This document shows positions 1-9,211 of a DNA stretch of 64,000 nt, in pieces (positions within the stretch are counted from its first letter, which is position 1; each line of letters opens with the position of its first letter). The position numbers were made by a program, and so were the translations under genes. The notes under the pieces were generated by a model, which had not been told where the DNA came from, did not search any database, and was given only the letters and a program-made list of their open reading frames with translations. Source of the DNA: Aquibacillus kalidii (lineage in GTDB: Bacteria > Bacillota > Bacilli > Bacillales > Amphibacillaceae); NCBI RefSeq assembly GCF_014280935.1, contig NZ_JACLZI010000059.1:1-64000 (forward strand), in the 5' to 3' direction.

Positions 1-165
1 AGCAGGCTTCCTCGGTGCAAGGGAGCAAGATGGTTACTCAAGTAGCCCCCTCGCTCCCTGTGGGGTCTCACCGTCTTCGCTGTTCCCGCAGGACACGGGA
101 TGCTACGGAAGCGATACATCGCACGAAGAAAATCGGGTTTTATTTTCGAGGAGTCTCCGTATATT
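1..165. repeat. GC-rich palindromic intergenic repeat, partial copy at window edge
   Basis: This is a GC-rich stretch in AT-rich surroundings. It carries the core seen in the copies near 25.6 and 29.4 kb: a CCTCGG block, then CTCCCTGTGGGGTCTCA, then a GTCTTCGCT...CCCGCAGGA block. The left end runs off the window, so its terminal inverted repeat cannot be checked. It lies opposite in orientation to the complete copy at 264-376. Nothing in it looks coding. Confidence 0.7.
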
Positions 166-263
166 TCCTCCACTAGCATAACATTCCTAAAAAGAGAGAT
201 CGTTTTAATTAATTCATTTCAAGTATTAAACCAAACATGGCTAGATAACACAAATCTAGCGTA

Positions 264-376
264 GGCAGAATACGGAGACTTCTGTGGGAACAGCACGCGT
301 CCGAAGACCCCGGAAGAAGCGTTCTTTGCTGATGAGGAGGCTGAGGCCGTGCCCACGAAAAGGGGAGTATTCTGCC
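264..376. repeat. GC-rich palindromic intergenic repeat, complete copy
   Basis: This 113-bp element is bounded by a perfect 10-bp terminal inverted repeat (GGCAGAATAC at 264-273, GTATTCTGCC at 367-376). Inside is the conserved core in reverse orientation (CTTCTGTGGGAACAGC, GAAGACCCC, GAGGAGGCTGAGGC, GTGCCCACG). Short open frames across it are by-products of the repeat. The rest of 1-560 shows nothing else I can support. Confidence 0.75.
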
Positions 377-561
377 GAAGCGAGTGATCGCACCCATTAT
401 AGGTTAATAGAGAATTACTTACTGCAGATTCTATAGATAATATGACATAAGCAACAAACAATACTTCCCAAAAAAGAGCGAATAAAAAAGAACCTTAACC
501 AACTTCTATCAGTAATCGGTTAAAGTCCTTTTTCCATAAAATTAGTTAATCACCCCAAACC

Positions 562-1383
562 TCATGCTTGGCTAGATTTCAAATGCTGTAAAATTTCTTT
601 TGAAACGAGTAAAGGATTGTCCAGCATAGAATAATGACTACACTCAGGTAACACTTTGAAAGTAGAGTTTGGTACTGTTTCTTGTAATCGCAGCCCCCAG
701 TATGCTGGAAGATAACGATCATATTCCCCATACAGAAAAGTTGCAGGCATATTTAGCTTAGCTAAATCAGGTACAATATCCTCTGTTTGGTGATGATTCA
801 ATGCCAGTGACGCTTCTTTTAGTTCATTAGGTCCGTTTGGATGACTAAATGGTAGCGTAAATGCTTGTATTAATTCAGGTGTAAATAATTCTTGATGATA
901 TAACCCTTCCCTTATCATTCTTTCGATAAAAAATATAGACGGTTCGAATTCAGATGCTGTAGGATAACGTAGGGCGACTACTTTTGGTAATGGCCAGTTA
1001 CTAAACGTAACCCCATCAATAACCATAAAACTAGTAATTCGAGTTGGAAAATTAACAGCCAGAAGCTGTGCTACTCCTCCACCTAAATCATGTCCGGCTA
1101 CATGTACTTCCCCTACATTTAACGCATCTAAAAGTGAGATCACATGCTCCGCTTGCTTTGGAAGTGTCAGCTCCTCATGTGACGCTCTGTCGGAATGACC
1201 AAAGCCTAGCATATCCGGCGCGATAACGGTATAGTGTTGTGCTAGTTGTGGAATCACGTGTATCCATAAAAAAGAATTAGTTGGTATCCCATGTAATAAC
1301 ACAATAGTTTCTTCACCAGAACCTGCTGTTCGATAAGATAATTTATAATTTCCTACTTGAACTTCCTTTTGTAAAATTTCCAA
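562..1383 (-). CDS. alpha/beta hydrolase with Asp nucleophile (haloalkane dehalogenase/epoxide hydrolase-like)
   Basis: Cytosolic alpha/beta-hydrolase-fold enzyme. Counted from the upstream GTG at 1392, it shows an oxyanion HG at residues 34-35, the nucleophile elbow GHDLGGG with Asp102 where esterases have Ser, an acid-loop YGEYDR, and a catalytic His253 in CSHYSML. An Asp nucleophile is typical of haloalkane dehalogenases and epoxide hydrolases, but the substrate cannot be told. Length of about 273 residues is normal. I prefer the TTG start at 1383, because AGGAG lies 8 bases ahead of it; the GTG at 1392 overlaps that ribosome site. No signal peptide. It is convergent with nothing and stands apart from the polysaccharide operon downstream of 1534. 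Confidence 0.85.
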   Translation of the reverse strand: MEILQKEVQVGNYKLSYRTAGSGEETIVLLHGIPTNSFLWIHVIPQLAQHYTVIAPDMLGFGHSDRASHEELTLPKQAEHVISLLDALNVGEVHVAGHDLGGGVAQLLAVNFPTRITSFMVIDGVTFSNWPLPKVVALRYPTASEFEPSIFFIERMIREGLYHQELFTPELIQAFTLPFSHPNGPNELKEASLALNHHQTEDIVPDLAKLNMPATFLYGEYDRYLPAYWGLRLQETVPNSTFKVLPECSHYSMLDNPLLVSKEILQHLKSSQA

Positions 1384-1533
1384 TATCTTCACTCCTTCTA
1401 GGTTATAACAGTCTAATTTTCCCCCAATCCTTGCTTCTTATCCCACTTGGGTCAATATTGTACCGTTCCGTAGCAAATGAAAAAAAGATGGTGTGCATCA
1501 TGCACACCACCCTAACAAATAGGTGAAACCAGT

Positions 1534-4500
1534 TTAGTTTTCTAAACTGTACTCCCCAAATGTATTTTTTAAAATTTTATACGATTGCTTTAAACGCTCA
1601 TGATACACCGGTTCCTGCCAGGTATCCCACCCGTACTCAAACCATTCATCCTCACCAGAAGGAAGCTTCTGAATCACACCATTCTCTTTATTCGTCATGA
1701 CGACCTTAGCCGACAAATGATCAATTGTTTCACTACTAGCTAGACCTTCTTCAGACCAAATATTACCCATGATCTGTTTTTGACTTGGATCTTTTACATT
1801 AATTAATAACCATGGTAAACGAAGTTCAAGTACCCCATCCTTCATGTAGAAATCTGCTAGTGAATTAAATTCCTCTGACTCTGGATTGCCATTTCCATAG
1901 TGTAGCTCACCTGTTTCATAAGCTGAAAATGGAATAGTTTGCGTACCTTCCGCTTTATTAATTTCTAATGCTTTATTCAAGGTTAATCGAATTGGATGAT
2001 AAACCCCATTGTTTTTTTCATCTGCATAATCCTTCGTTTGGATCATACTTAACTTTTCACCATAGTGATAATAGAACGTATCATAATAACTATCCACTAA
2101 AACACTAGAATTCTTTTTTCCATTTAGGTTAACTAGAAAATCAATACCCTTTTCAGTTAGCCCCGATACCCCTGGAATAGTCGATTGACCTTGATTTTGA
2201 ATCGTGTTTAATAAAATCGAAGTTTGCATATTGTCTGGGTTCCACTTAGATTCGTCATAATCAATTCGAACATACAGTGCTTTCTCATCACTAGCCAGAA
2301 AGACTTTCTCTATCGGACTATCTTCTGCTGTAACTTGATTCAAGGGTACCTTATCATTTGCCTCCCAATCGGCAGTATCTCCATCAACTCTGAATGTTTT
2401 TCCTTTCTTACCTGGATCAAAGCTTAGCAAACCAAAATGCTGCTCATTCGTTTGAATGTTGTCCCAAAATGGTCTGCGGTCAGGGTTATCATAGTCCATA
2501 GTATTCCAAGTCCGTTTAAACCACTCATCCTGCCAGGAGAAAACAAGGCCACCTGCAAGGTCTTCTTCCACAATATCTTCAAAAAGCTGACTTAATTGTT
2601 GTCCCTGCTCTTGTTCCGAATGATTCCCCTGATCAAATCCATAGACGTTCTCATGTGTTAGTCCTCTTGACGCTGGAATGCCAAACTCCGCCACAAGTAA
2701 TGGCATATCATGATTCTGCTTCATATCGTGAATATAACCTGCATAGTTGTTCTTTTCCCCACGATGGTCAACATATTCCACATATTCTTCTTCATAGTTT
2801 AGAAAATCCGGGTAGTAAGGGTAAATGTGATAGGAGGCAAATTGTCCAGGATAAAATGACTCCTTTGCCTTAATTACGTTTGGATTCACACTTACCATAT
2901 CCTCGTCTTCATCCGGTTCTGCCGGATGTGTGAGTAAGTCTGTTGTCACCCAGTTTGTAAAGCTCATCAGTCTCTGCCACTCATATGTTTTTGCTTCATA
3001 AGTAGCGGTATAATCCATCATTTCAGCAAGCCATGATTCAAATGGCGAGCCATTTTCAGTCATAAAATATTTGCCATCAAATCCTGTTATACCCTTATTT
3101 TTCTCATTCGTACCAACAACAGCACCTGGATCCCACTCGATGCCAAGCATCCAACCAAGCACATACGGCGAAATGTCATGCACATACGCTCCACTCGCAT
3201 GCCCCGCCCTTTCTTCAATATCAGCATTTCCATGGATAATATCAACAGTCTTTTTGATCTCCGCTTGGAAATCTTCCATCACCTCAGGATCATAGGCATT
3301 TTGTTTATCTACAAACACCTCTTCCTTTACCCAAACACCATGGAATAGATAAATTGGGGTTTCATTGTTCAGATTATATTCATACAGGGCTTGGTAAAAT
3401 GCTGGTGGATGTATCGTATAAACACGGATCGCGTTTGCATTCATATTCCCTATTTGTTCAAACCATCTTGCATACTCTGCCCTAGTGATGCTCGTCTCAC
3501 CTGGAAATGAACCTGGCTTCGCGATCCCCATATTAACACCTTTAATCAGGAGATCTTCCCATTCCCCATTTTCATAAACCTGGATATATTGTTCCCCAGT
3601 CTTCCCGGTGTATTGAATATCGTCTTCTGTTTTCACTTCTATATCAACATGCTTCTTATTATCTATAGGCTTTTCCATGTTAGTTAAAATTTCCTTCATA
3701 ATTGGTACATAGGCTTCCCAGAAAAAAGTATCCGTTCTCCCTTCTTTTTCAAAAGCAAACAACTTGTGTACCCAAGGAATACCTGATATCTGATGGACAC
3801 CAGGTACCTTTTCCTGATCGGCGAAATCTCCTGCGAAATAGTAGCTTCGATAGGATGAATTTTCATGGTGAACCATTGCTGGAAAAGTTAGTGGGATCCC
3901 ATTTTCAGCTACTATCTTCTCTCCCTCTTCAGATAGGTTCAGTTTAAAGGAAGCTTGTATTTCTTCTGGGTTGTAGGCATCTACAACATCAAACCAATAG
4001 TTGTAAGCAATTTCTCTTTTAACATCATACTGTTCTAAGGCTACATCTGTAACATGAAAGGTAACTGGTTTGGATGGAAGGTTTTCCCCTGGAAGAACGA
4101 TTACTTCATCTGCCTCATTTACGAAAACTAATCCACTGCCTTTCAGATCAAAGTCCTTCTGGTACTGTTCTTCATAATTTTGTTTGAGCCAGCCAGGAAC
4201 CTCGTTACTCTGTAGGTCAACAAAGTAACGGCCCATCCACCCTGTCCACTGTACATTTAATAAATCATAAAACCCTTCTCTAACATCCTGCTTGGTTGGT
4301 GAGCCAAATGTATTAAATTCTGCTATAAGTGTTTGATTGTTTTCGATTAGTGAAGCACGTAATTTGTTCACCTCGTCCGCTGTCATCCCACCATATAACA
4401 ATTCGGACCGGTTTCCCGCTACGCTCTTTTCAACATACTCGTCCTGATAGACACCATATCCATCTGCCATATAGAGAACATCGTAGCTAGATAAATCTTC

Positions 4501-4782
4501 TGGAAGCTCTCTAATTGAGAATTCAGGAGGATTGCTTGATGGAACAAATCCAACATAATCCTCTTTCAAGTCATAGGCTGATCCATCCGTTTGCTTTAGT
4601 TTTAAATGGTTTAACAACCATACTAATCCTTTATGTTCTCGGTATGTTTGATCTGGAACGGTTTTATCGAAAATTAATACATTTAATTCTTCCTTTCCTT
4701 TTAATTGCCAAGACCATACTGGTGAGGTAAATAGGAATATAAGAAGAAAAATACCGATAATAAATCCACGCTTTTTAATCAT
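1534..4782 (-). CDS. membrane-anchored glycoside hydrolase of an exopolysaccharide operon
   Basis: Last gene of the four-gene operon. An N-terminal hydrophobic segment after a KKR charge cluster anchors the protein outside the cell. The middle looks like a TIM-barrel glycosidase: GVNMGIAKPG and NANAIRVYTIHPP near the barrel start, LGWMLGIEWDPG, and an AEFGIP segment whose Glu is a likely catalytic residue, followed by FSWQDEWFKRTWN. The C-terminal 250 residues resemble a beta-sandwich carbohydrate-binding module (VDGDTADWEANDK). The start at 4782 was chosen over 4827: it has AAAGGTG 7 bases ahead and overlaps the glycosyltransferase stop as ATGATTAA, the same arrangement as the junction upstream. 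Probable role: trimming or modifying the polysaccharide made by the GT2. Exact family not recognised. Confidence 0.75.
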   Translation of the reverse strand: MIKKRGFIIGIFLLIFLFTSPVWSWQLKGKEELNVLIFDKTVPDQTYREHKGLVWLLNHLKLKQTDGSAYDLKEDYVGFVPSSNPPEFSIRELPEDLSSYDVLYMADGYGVYQDEYVEKSVAGNRSELLYGGMTADEVNKLRASLIENNQTLIAEFNTFGSPTKQDVREGFYDLLNVQWTGWMGRYFVDLQSNEVPGWLKQNYEEQYQKDFDLKGSGLVFVNEADEVIVLPGENLPSKPVTFHVTDVALEQYDVKREIAYNYWFDVVDAYNPEEIQASFKLNLSEEGEKIVAENGIPLTFPAMVHHENSSYRSYYFAGDFADQEKVPGVHQISGIPWVHKLFAFEKEGRTDTFFWEAYVPIMKEILTNMEKPIDNKKHVDIEVKTEDDIQYTGKTGEQYIQVYENGEWEDLLIKGVNMGIAKPGSFPGETSITRAEYARWFEQIGNMNANAIRVYTIHPPAFYQALYEYNLNNETPIYLFHGVWVKEEVFVDKQNAYDPEVMEDFQAEIKKTVDIIHGNADIEERAGHASGAYVHDISPYVLGWMLGIEWDPGAVVGTNEKNKGITGFDGKYFMTENGSPFESWLAEMMDYTATYEAKTYEWQRLMSFTNWVTTDLLTHPAEPDEDEDMVSVNPNVIKAKESFYPGQFASYHIYPYYPDFLNYEEEYVEYVDHRGEKNNYAGYIHDMKQNHDMPLLVAEFGIPASRGLTHENVYGFDQGNHSEQEQGQQLSQLFEDIVEEDLAGGLVFSWQDEWFKRTWNTMDYDNPDRRPFWDNIQTNEQHFGLLSFDPGKKGKTFRVDGDTADWEANDKVPLNQVTAEDSPIEKVFLASDEKALYVRIDYDESKWNPDNMQTSILLNTIQNQGQSTIPGVSGLTEKGIDFLVNLNGKKNSSVLVDSYYDTFYYHYGEKLSMIQTKDYADEKNNGVYHPIRLTLNKALEINKAEGTQTIPFSAYETGELHYGNGNPESEEFNSLADFYMKDGVLELRLPWLLINVKDPSQKQIMGNIWSEEGLASSETIDHLSAKVVMTNKENGVIQKLPSGEDEWFEYGWDTWQEPVYHERLKQSYKILKNTFGEYSLEN

Positions 4783-6181
4783 TTGATACACCTTTTCTAA
4801 CCATTTCTCCCCAACCCTTTTTACCAAAAATCATTTCGATCATACCCTCCACGCGCCAAAGTACAGTCATAGGTCGAAACCAAAGTGTTTCTGTCAGAGA
4901 AATGAAAAATAATAAGACAAAATGACGTACTTTTTTATACCTTTCCATACTCCACTCCTCTAATAAAACAGCAGCCATCGAGTAAATAGAGCCATATATT
5001 AAGGACAGGAGGAAAAAGATAATCGCATATTCCATATAGATGCTATCCGCTATTATCGAAACGATAAGCAGTATATAACCAATCAATTCAATCAGAGGTC
5101 CAAGAAATTCAATAAAGAAGAAGTACGGCATCGAGATTAAGCCAATTGATCCGTATTTAGGATTAAACATAAGCTTTCTATGTTTCCATAAACTATCAAA
5201 TAAGCCACGATGCCATCTTTTTCGTTGTCGCCTTAAAAACTTAATGGATTCTGGTGCCTCTGTCCAACAGACCGGATCTGGTACATAGACAATCCTTTTG
5301 TTGAGCTTCTTTTCCTTTATTAGTCGATGAAGCCTGACGACAAGCTCCATGTCTTCTCCTACAGTATGAGCGTAGCCTCCCGCTTCAATTACCCATTTTT
5401 TCGAAAACACGCCAAATGCTCCAGAAACAATTAGCAATAGGTTGTTATGACTTAGTCCAACACGTCCTGTTAAAAAAGCACGTAAATATTCAATAACCTG
5501 CATGATAACTAATGGTTTCTTGGATAATCCTGTATCGATAATTTCCCCATTTTCAATGACACAACCGTTTGCTATCCGCACACTTCCACCTGAAGCAATC
5601 ACTTCATCATCCGACTCAATAATTGGTTTCAAAACCTTCAAAAATGCATTCCGCTCAATAATAGAATCGCCATCAAGTGAACAGAAGTAGGAATACCTTG
5701 AGCAATTAATCCCGGCATTAAGCGCATCCGCTTTACCACCATTCTCTTTATCAATTACGAGTAAATTAGGATAAATGGAAGATTGGTATACGCCTTTTAC
5801 CTGTTTCGTGTCTAGTTGTTTGCGAATGACCCGACTTATTTTCTTACAGTTAAATTTAGATAGTAATTTCTCAAGGGTGTCATCCTTTGAACCATCATTA
5901 ATAATAATTACTTCATACTCTGGGTACTCAATGCTTAAAAGGGAACGAACACTACTATATATACCAACCGATTCGTTGTAAGCTGGTACGAGAATGGATA
6001 CTGGTTTTGTATATTCAGAGGTTAGTAATTCCTCGTAAGGCTCATAATCATCGAGTTGGTAGCTTTTTCGAATTTGAAAAAGGGAAAGAATTAACATACC
6101 GCCGTAAACGACAATAATGACAAGCATATAGACTAAAATGAACCAACTACCGACTACTAGCACATTGGACCAGTTAATCAT
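4775..6181 (-). CDS. membrane glycosyltransferase family 2, BcsA-like
   Basis: Processive-type GT2 at the membrane. An N-terminal membrane segment is followed by the nucleotide-sugar domain (VSILVPAYNES, IINDGSKDDT), a DGDS metal-binding motif, the acceptor-site GEDMEL and RRQRKRWHRG (the Q/RxxRW motif of cellulose/hyaluronan-type synthases), then several C-terminal membrane helices. This predicts a beta-linked extracellular polysaccharide made from UDP-sugars; which sugar is unknown. The start at 6181 has GGGGAG in front and overlaps the HEAT-gene stop by 8 bases (ATGATTAA); an in-frame ATG at 6226 lies inside the preceding gene. The same operon carries a diguanylate cyclase, suggesting c-di-GMP control as in the B. 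subtilis yda exopolysaccharide operon. Confidence 0.88.
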   Translation of the reverse strand: MINWSNVLVVGSWFILVYMLVIIVVYGGMLILSLFQIRKSYQLDDYEPYEELLTSEYTKPVSILVPAYNESVGIYSSVRSLLSIEYPEYEVIIINDGSKDDTLEKLLSKFNCKKISRVIRKQLDTKQVKGVYQSSIYPNLLVIDKENGGKADALNAGINCSRYSYFCSLDGDSIIERNAFLKVLKPIIESDDEVIASGGSVRIANGCVIENGEIIDTGLSKKPLVIMQVIEYLRAFLTGRVGLSHNNLLLIVSGAFGVFSKKWVIEAGGYAHTVGEDMELVVRLHRLIKEKKLNKRIVYVPDPVCWTEAPESIKFLRRQRKRWHRGLFDSLWKHRKLMFNPKYGSIGLISMPYFFFIEFLGPLIELIGYILLIVSIIADSIYMEYAIIFFLLSLIYGSIYSMAAVLLEEWSMERYKKVRHFVLLFFISLTETLWFRPMTVLWRVEGMIEMIFGKKGWGEMVRKGVSND

Positions 6182-7226
6182 TCGTTCTCCCCTTCTCAAG
6201 CCACTCCGTTGCCATGTCCTTAGCAAACAGATCCTCGGATTCTTCTGTAATTTTTTTTAATACCTCAGCACCGTCTTTGTAATTGAAAATTGCTTTTGCA
6301 GCTTCATTCCGAACAGCATATTCCTGATCAGAGAGTAAAGGGACTAACCTTACTTTGAACAGCTCTAAACGGTGAACACCGACTAATTTAGTAGTCATCA
6401 TCCGCAGCTGCCAATAATTTGAGTCAAACAGCTTGTCTATTAGGCTTGTATCTATCGGAACGCCTATATTGATGATTGCCTTAAGCGACCTAATTGTTAA
6501 TTCCATTTCCTGACCTTTGGCATTGATAAGGTTATGCAGAAAAGAATGATGCCTGATAAACTGCTTTCTGCCAATCACCTCAACAACAATTAATTTCAAC
6601 CGATCCGACAGCTCATCGAAAACATCTATTAGCTTATCGAACTCTTCTTCATCCATCTTAGATAAGATATCTATTAGTGCAAAATCTGATAAATCCTCCG
6701 CTTTGTTTATAATATAGTCAACAACCTTTTCATCATGAAATAAGGCAAATAACTTCAATAACTGCGATCTTTCTACGACAGTTACCTTTTTATTCTGATA
6801 AAGAGTATGTAGTTGACTGCTTAAATGATCCATCTCAAATTCCTCGATTACATACAAAGCGTTCATTCTCAGACTCCATCGCTTCTTCGTTAATTCTTTT
6901 ACAATAAAATCAGTTAAATACACCTCTGCAAATTGTTTCATTCTGGCTTTAACATCTTCACTAGCAAGCACATTAGAATACTCCTGCATTAATTCCGTCC
7001 ATGCTACAAATCGTTCGTCCCCATTACCAAATTCAAAGGATGTTCCCGTGCCGTTTTGTAAGAAATGAAACATGTCTAAACGGTACTCATCCTTGTACAA
7101 ATCAATCTGTTTTCTTGATTGATTCTTGGCAATCTTATTTGTCAAAAGGTACAAAAATAAGCATAGTAAAGTAAATAACATCACTACTAAAACAACCAGA
7201 AGCGATAAAAGACTAATTTCAACCAT
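6174..7226 (-). CDS. membrane-anchored HEAT-repeat protein of the exopolysaccharide operon
   Basis: 350 residues. Residues about 5-28 form one membrane helix. The rest is an alpha-helical solenoid with HEAT-like units, clearest near the C-terminus (QLRMMTTKLVGV..LFKVRLVPLLSDQEYAVRNEAA). The topology suggests a cytosolic scaffold tethered to the membrane, perhaps linking the GGDEF regulator to the synthase. The ATG overlaps the stop of the upstream gene by one base (TAATG) and its own stop overlaps the GT2 start, so translation of the three genes is probably coupled. No enzymatic motif is visible. Confidence 0.7.
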   Translation of the reverse strand: MVEISLLSLLVVLVVMLFTLLCLFLYLLTNKIAKNQSRKQIDLYKDEYRLDMFHFLQNGTGTSFEFGNGDERFVAWTELMQEYSNVLASEDVKARMKQFAEVYLTDFIVKELTKKRWSLRMNALYVIEEFEMDHLSSQLHTLYQNKKVTVVERSQLLKLFALFHDEKVVDYIINKAEDLSDFALIDILSKMDEEEFDKLIDVFDELSDRLKLIVVEVIGRKQFIRHHSFLHNLINAKGQEMELTIRSLKAIINIGVPIDTSLIDKLFDSNYWQLRMMTTKLVGVHRLELFKVRLVPLLSDQEYAVRNEAAKAIFNYKDGAEVLKKITEESEDLFAKDMATEWLEKGRTND

Positions 7227-8857
7227 TATGATTTCATCCTCTTAATCAGGTGACCAATTCTAGTTTCTAACTCTAACAACTTGAAAGGCTTAGTAAGATA
7301 ATCATCAGCACCAAGCGTTAAAGCGAGAGCAATATCCTGATCACTCTTTCTAGAAGTTAGCATGATGACAGTAAAGTTGTGTTGGTTGTCTGATTCTCTA
7401 ATTTTTTGAAGGACCTCAATTCCATCCATTCTCGGCATCATGCCGTCTAAGACAATGAGGTAACGCTCATTCGTCTTTGTACGCCATTCTGATTCGTAAA
7501 AGTCCATTCCATTAGTAAACGATTGGATATCAACCGTTAACCCTTCTGTCACTTTACTTTTACTAATCAACTCCTCAAGCATTGTTCGTATGATGGGATC
7601 ATCATCAACAATGCCGACATGGAGGACTTTTTGTGGTCGAGATATATGTTTATGCGGAACAACTATCACCTGGTTTCTTCCACTGTTTTTCGCCTCCATA
7701 AGCGCACCCTCGGCCATGCCAATGTTTGTTAATAAGCTCAATTCATCAGCCTCAACCTCTTTTATTCCTGCTGAAAAAGTACAATTGAATTCTTCAAGCT
7801 CTTCTACATCTGTAAAAGAAATATCAGCAAATTTTTTCAGCAATCTCTCCAACACTACTTTTGCTTCGTCCGCATTTGTCTCTGGAAGAAGGACAATAAA
7901 CTCTTCCCCACCATAGCGAATAATCGTATCATTTGGTCTGAGTTTGTTTTTCATATGTTCAGCAAACGTCACCAAAACCTTGTCCCCAATTACATGGCCA
8001 TAAGCATCATTAATTTTTCTGAAATGATCCAGATCAATTATCGCAATGGATAGTCTCTCTTGATCACGATTAAAATTACTGACTAATTGATCATAGATAT
8101 GCGGCAAATGATTGGCATTATATACTCTCGTTAATTCATCTATCCGTATTAACTCTTCAATCACTTTTTTTCTTTCTAACTGCCTCGCAATCCTTACAGT
8201 GAGCTCATCTATTTCCAACGGCTTTTGAATAAAATCGTCTGCACCAAATTGATAGCTTTTCAACCGTGTTTCCTTTGATCCATCCATGCTAATCATAATC
8301 GTAGGTGTTACCTGTTTTTTCATCCTATCCTTCAGTTGTAGTAACACATCTAAACCATTAGTACCTTTCATATTAATATCTATGATCACACACTGTGGAT
8401 TTAAATCATAATACGATTGAATGGCACGCTTAGGTTCTGCAACGGCAATTACAATCCACCCATATTTCTCAAGCTCTTCTTTTAGGAACATTAGCAAACT
8501 CACATCATCATCTATTAATAAAATGAGGTCATTATCCTTGGTGAATTTCTTTTTCCCAACTTCTAGTTGATCTTCTATATCGACGTTAACCTCTTGTTGG
8601 TAAAAGACGGTAATTAAGGGGAATAGAAACTCTTTCACTTCCTCTTGCGATCGCTGTTTATTATTTTCTTTATCTAATTGTTCCATTAACGTTTTCGCGA
8701 TCTCGCCAGCTTGATTAAACCCAATCGTTAAGGCAGTACCTGCAATCGAATGTAAAAAACGATATAAATCTTCGTGTTCGATCTTATCTTGTTTATTCAA
8801 CCATTCGTCTAATTTTTTTCTTACATTCTTCACTAACGTCTGGACATATTTGTTCAT
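7226..8857 (-). CDS. HPt-REC-GGDEF-REC diguanylate cyclase response regulator
   Basis: 543 residues, first gene of the exopolysaccharide operon. N-terminal about 95 residues look like a histidine-phosphotransfer helix bundle (HSIAGTALTIGF). A first receiver follows (LIDDDVSLL, VIIDINMKGTNG, QKPL), then a GGDEF cyclase domain with an intact RYGGEEF signature, then a second receiver (GIVDDDPIIR, IVLDGMMPRMDG, TKPFKLLEL). It should make c-di-GMP from GTP under phosphorelay control. No membrane segment. ATAGGAG precedes the ATG. No partner kinase sits next to it. Confidence 0.9.
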   Translation of the reverse strand: MNKYVQTLVKNVRKKLDEWLNKQDKIEHEDLYRFLHSIAGTALTIGFNQAGEIAKTLMEQLDKENNKQRSQEEVKEFLFPLITVFYQQEVNVDIEDQLEVGKKKFTKDNDLILLIDDDVSLLMFLKEELEKYGWIVIAVAEPKRAIQSYYDLNPQCVIIDINMKGTNGLDVLLQLKDRMKKQVTPTIMISMDGSKETRLKSYQFGADDFIQKPLEIDELTVRIARQLERKKVIEELIRIDELTRVYNANHLPHIYDQLVSNFNRDQERLSIAIIDLDHFRKINDAYGHVIGDKVLVTFAEHMKNKLRPNDTIIRYGGEEFIVLLPETNADEAKVVLERLLKKFADISFTDVEELEEFNCTFSAGIKEVEADELSLLTNIGMAEGALMEAKNSGRNQVIVVPHKHISRPQKVLHVGIVDDDPIIRTMLEELISKSKVTEGLTVDIQSFTNGMDFYESEWRTKTNERYLIVLDGMMPRMDGIEVLQKIRESDNQHNFTVIMLTSRKSDQDIALALTLGADDYLTKPFKLLELETRIGHLIKRMKS

Positions 8858-9103
8858 TGGCTTCTCCTATTTTTTTAACTTTATATATATTTTACTATCG
8901 AAACTACCGTTTGTATGTAGTTACCGATTCAATTTTCGCCAAAAAACGACATTTGTCTCAAGAAAAGAACTTTTAAGATTAATTATCACTTTACCACCAA
9001 ATACAAATAATTAAACCGCAATTAAGACACAGAGCTAAGTTCTATTGTTCCCCATATTAATTTTCTCCAATCCCCGTTTAGCCAAGTTAAATAGGATCGC
9101 AAA
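8858..9103. other. intergenic region upstream of the GGDEF operon
   Basis: AT-rich gap holding the presumed promoter of the minus-strand exopolysaccharide operon. An imperfect inverted repeat (AACTAC and GTAGTT, 8 bases apart) lies about 50-75 bases ahead of the start codon. I could not fix a -35/-10 pair. Nothing coding is supported. Confidence 0.4.
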
Positions 9104-9134
9104 AACTCGAATCCCATTAAATAGGATTCGAGTT
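9100..9134 (-). terminator. intrinsic terminator of the MFS gene
   Basis: Perfect 11-bp stem (AACTCGAATCC at 9104-9114, GGATTCGAGTT at 9124-9134). On the minus strand it is followed by a run of T, just beyond the 3' end of the MFS gene. Confidence 0.8.
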
Positions 9135-9211
9135 CAATTGAAAAATTATTTTCGTAATAGTTGTTACTATTACGGCGTGGATTTTAACAGGTGAAGTGAG
9201 TCGTGTGCCTA

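Noticed and set aside
219-461. Small ORFs across the GC-rich repeats (also near 25.6 and 29.5 kb)
   Set aside because: They follow the palindromic repeat, appear on both strands and have no ribosome sites.
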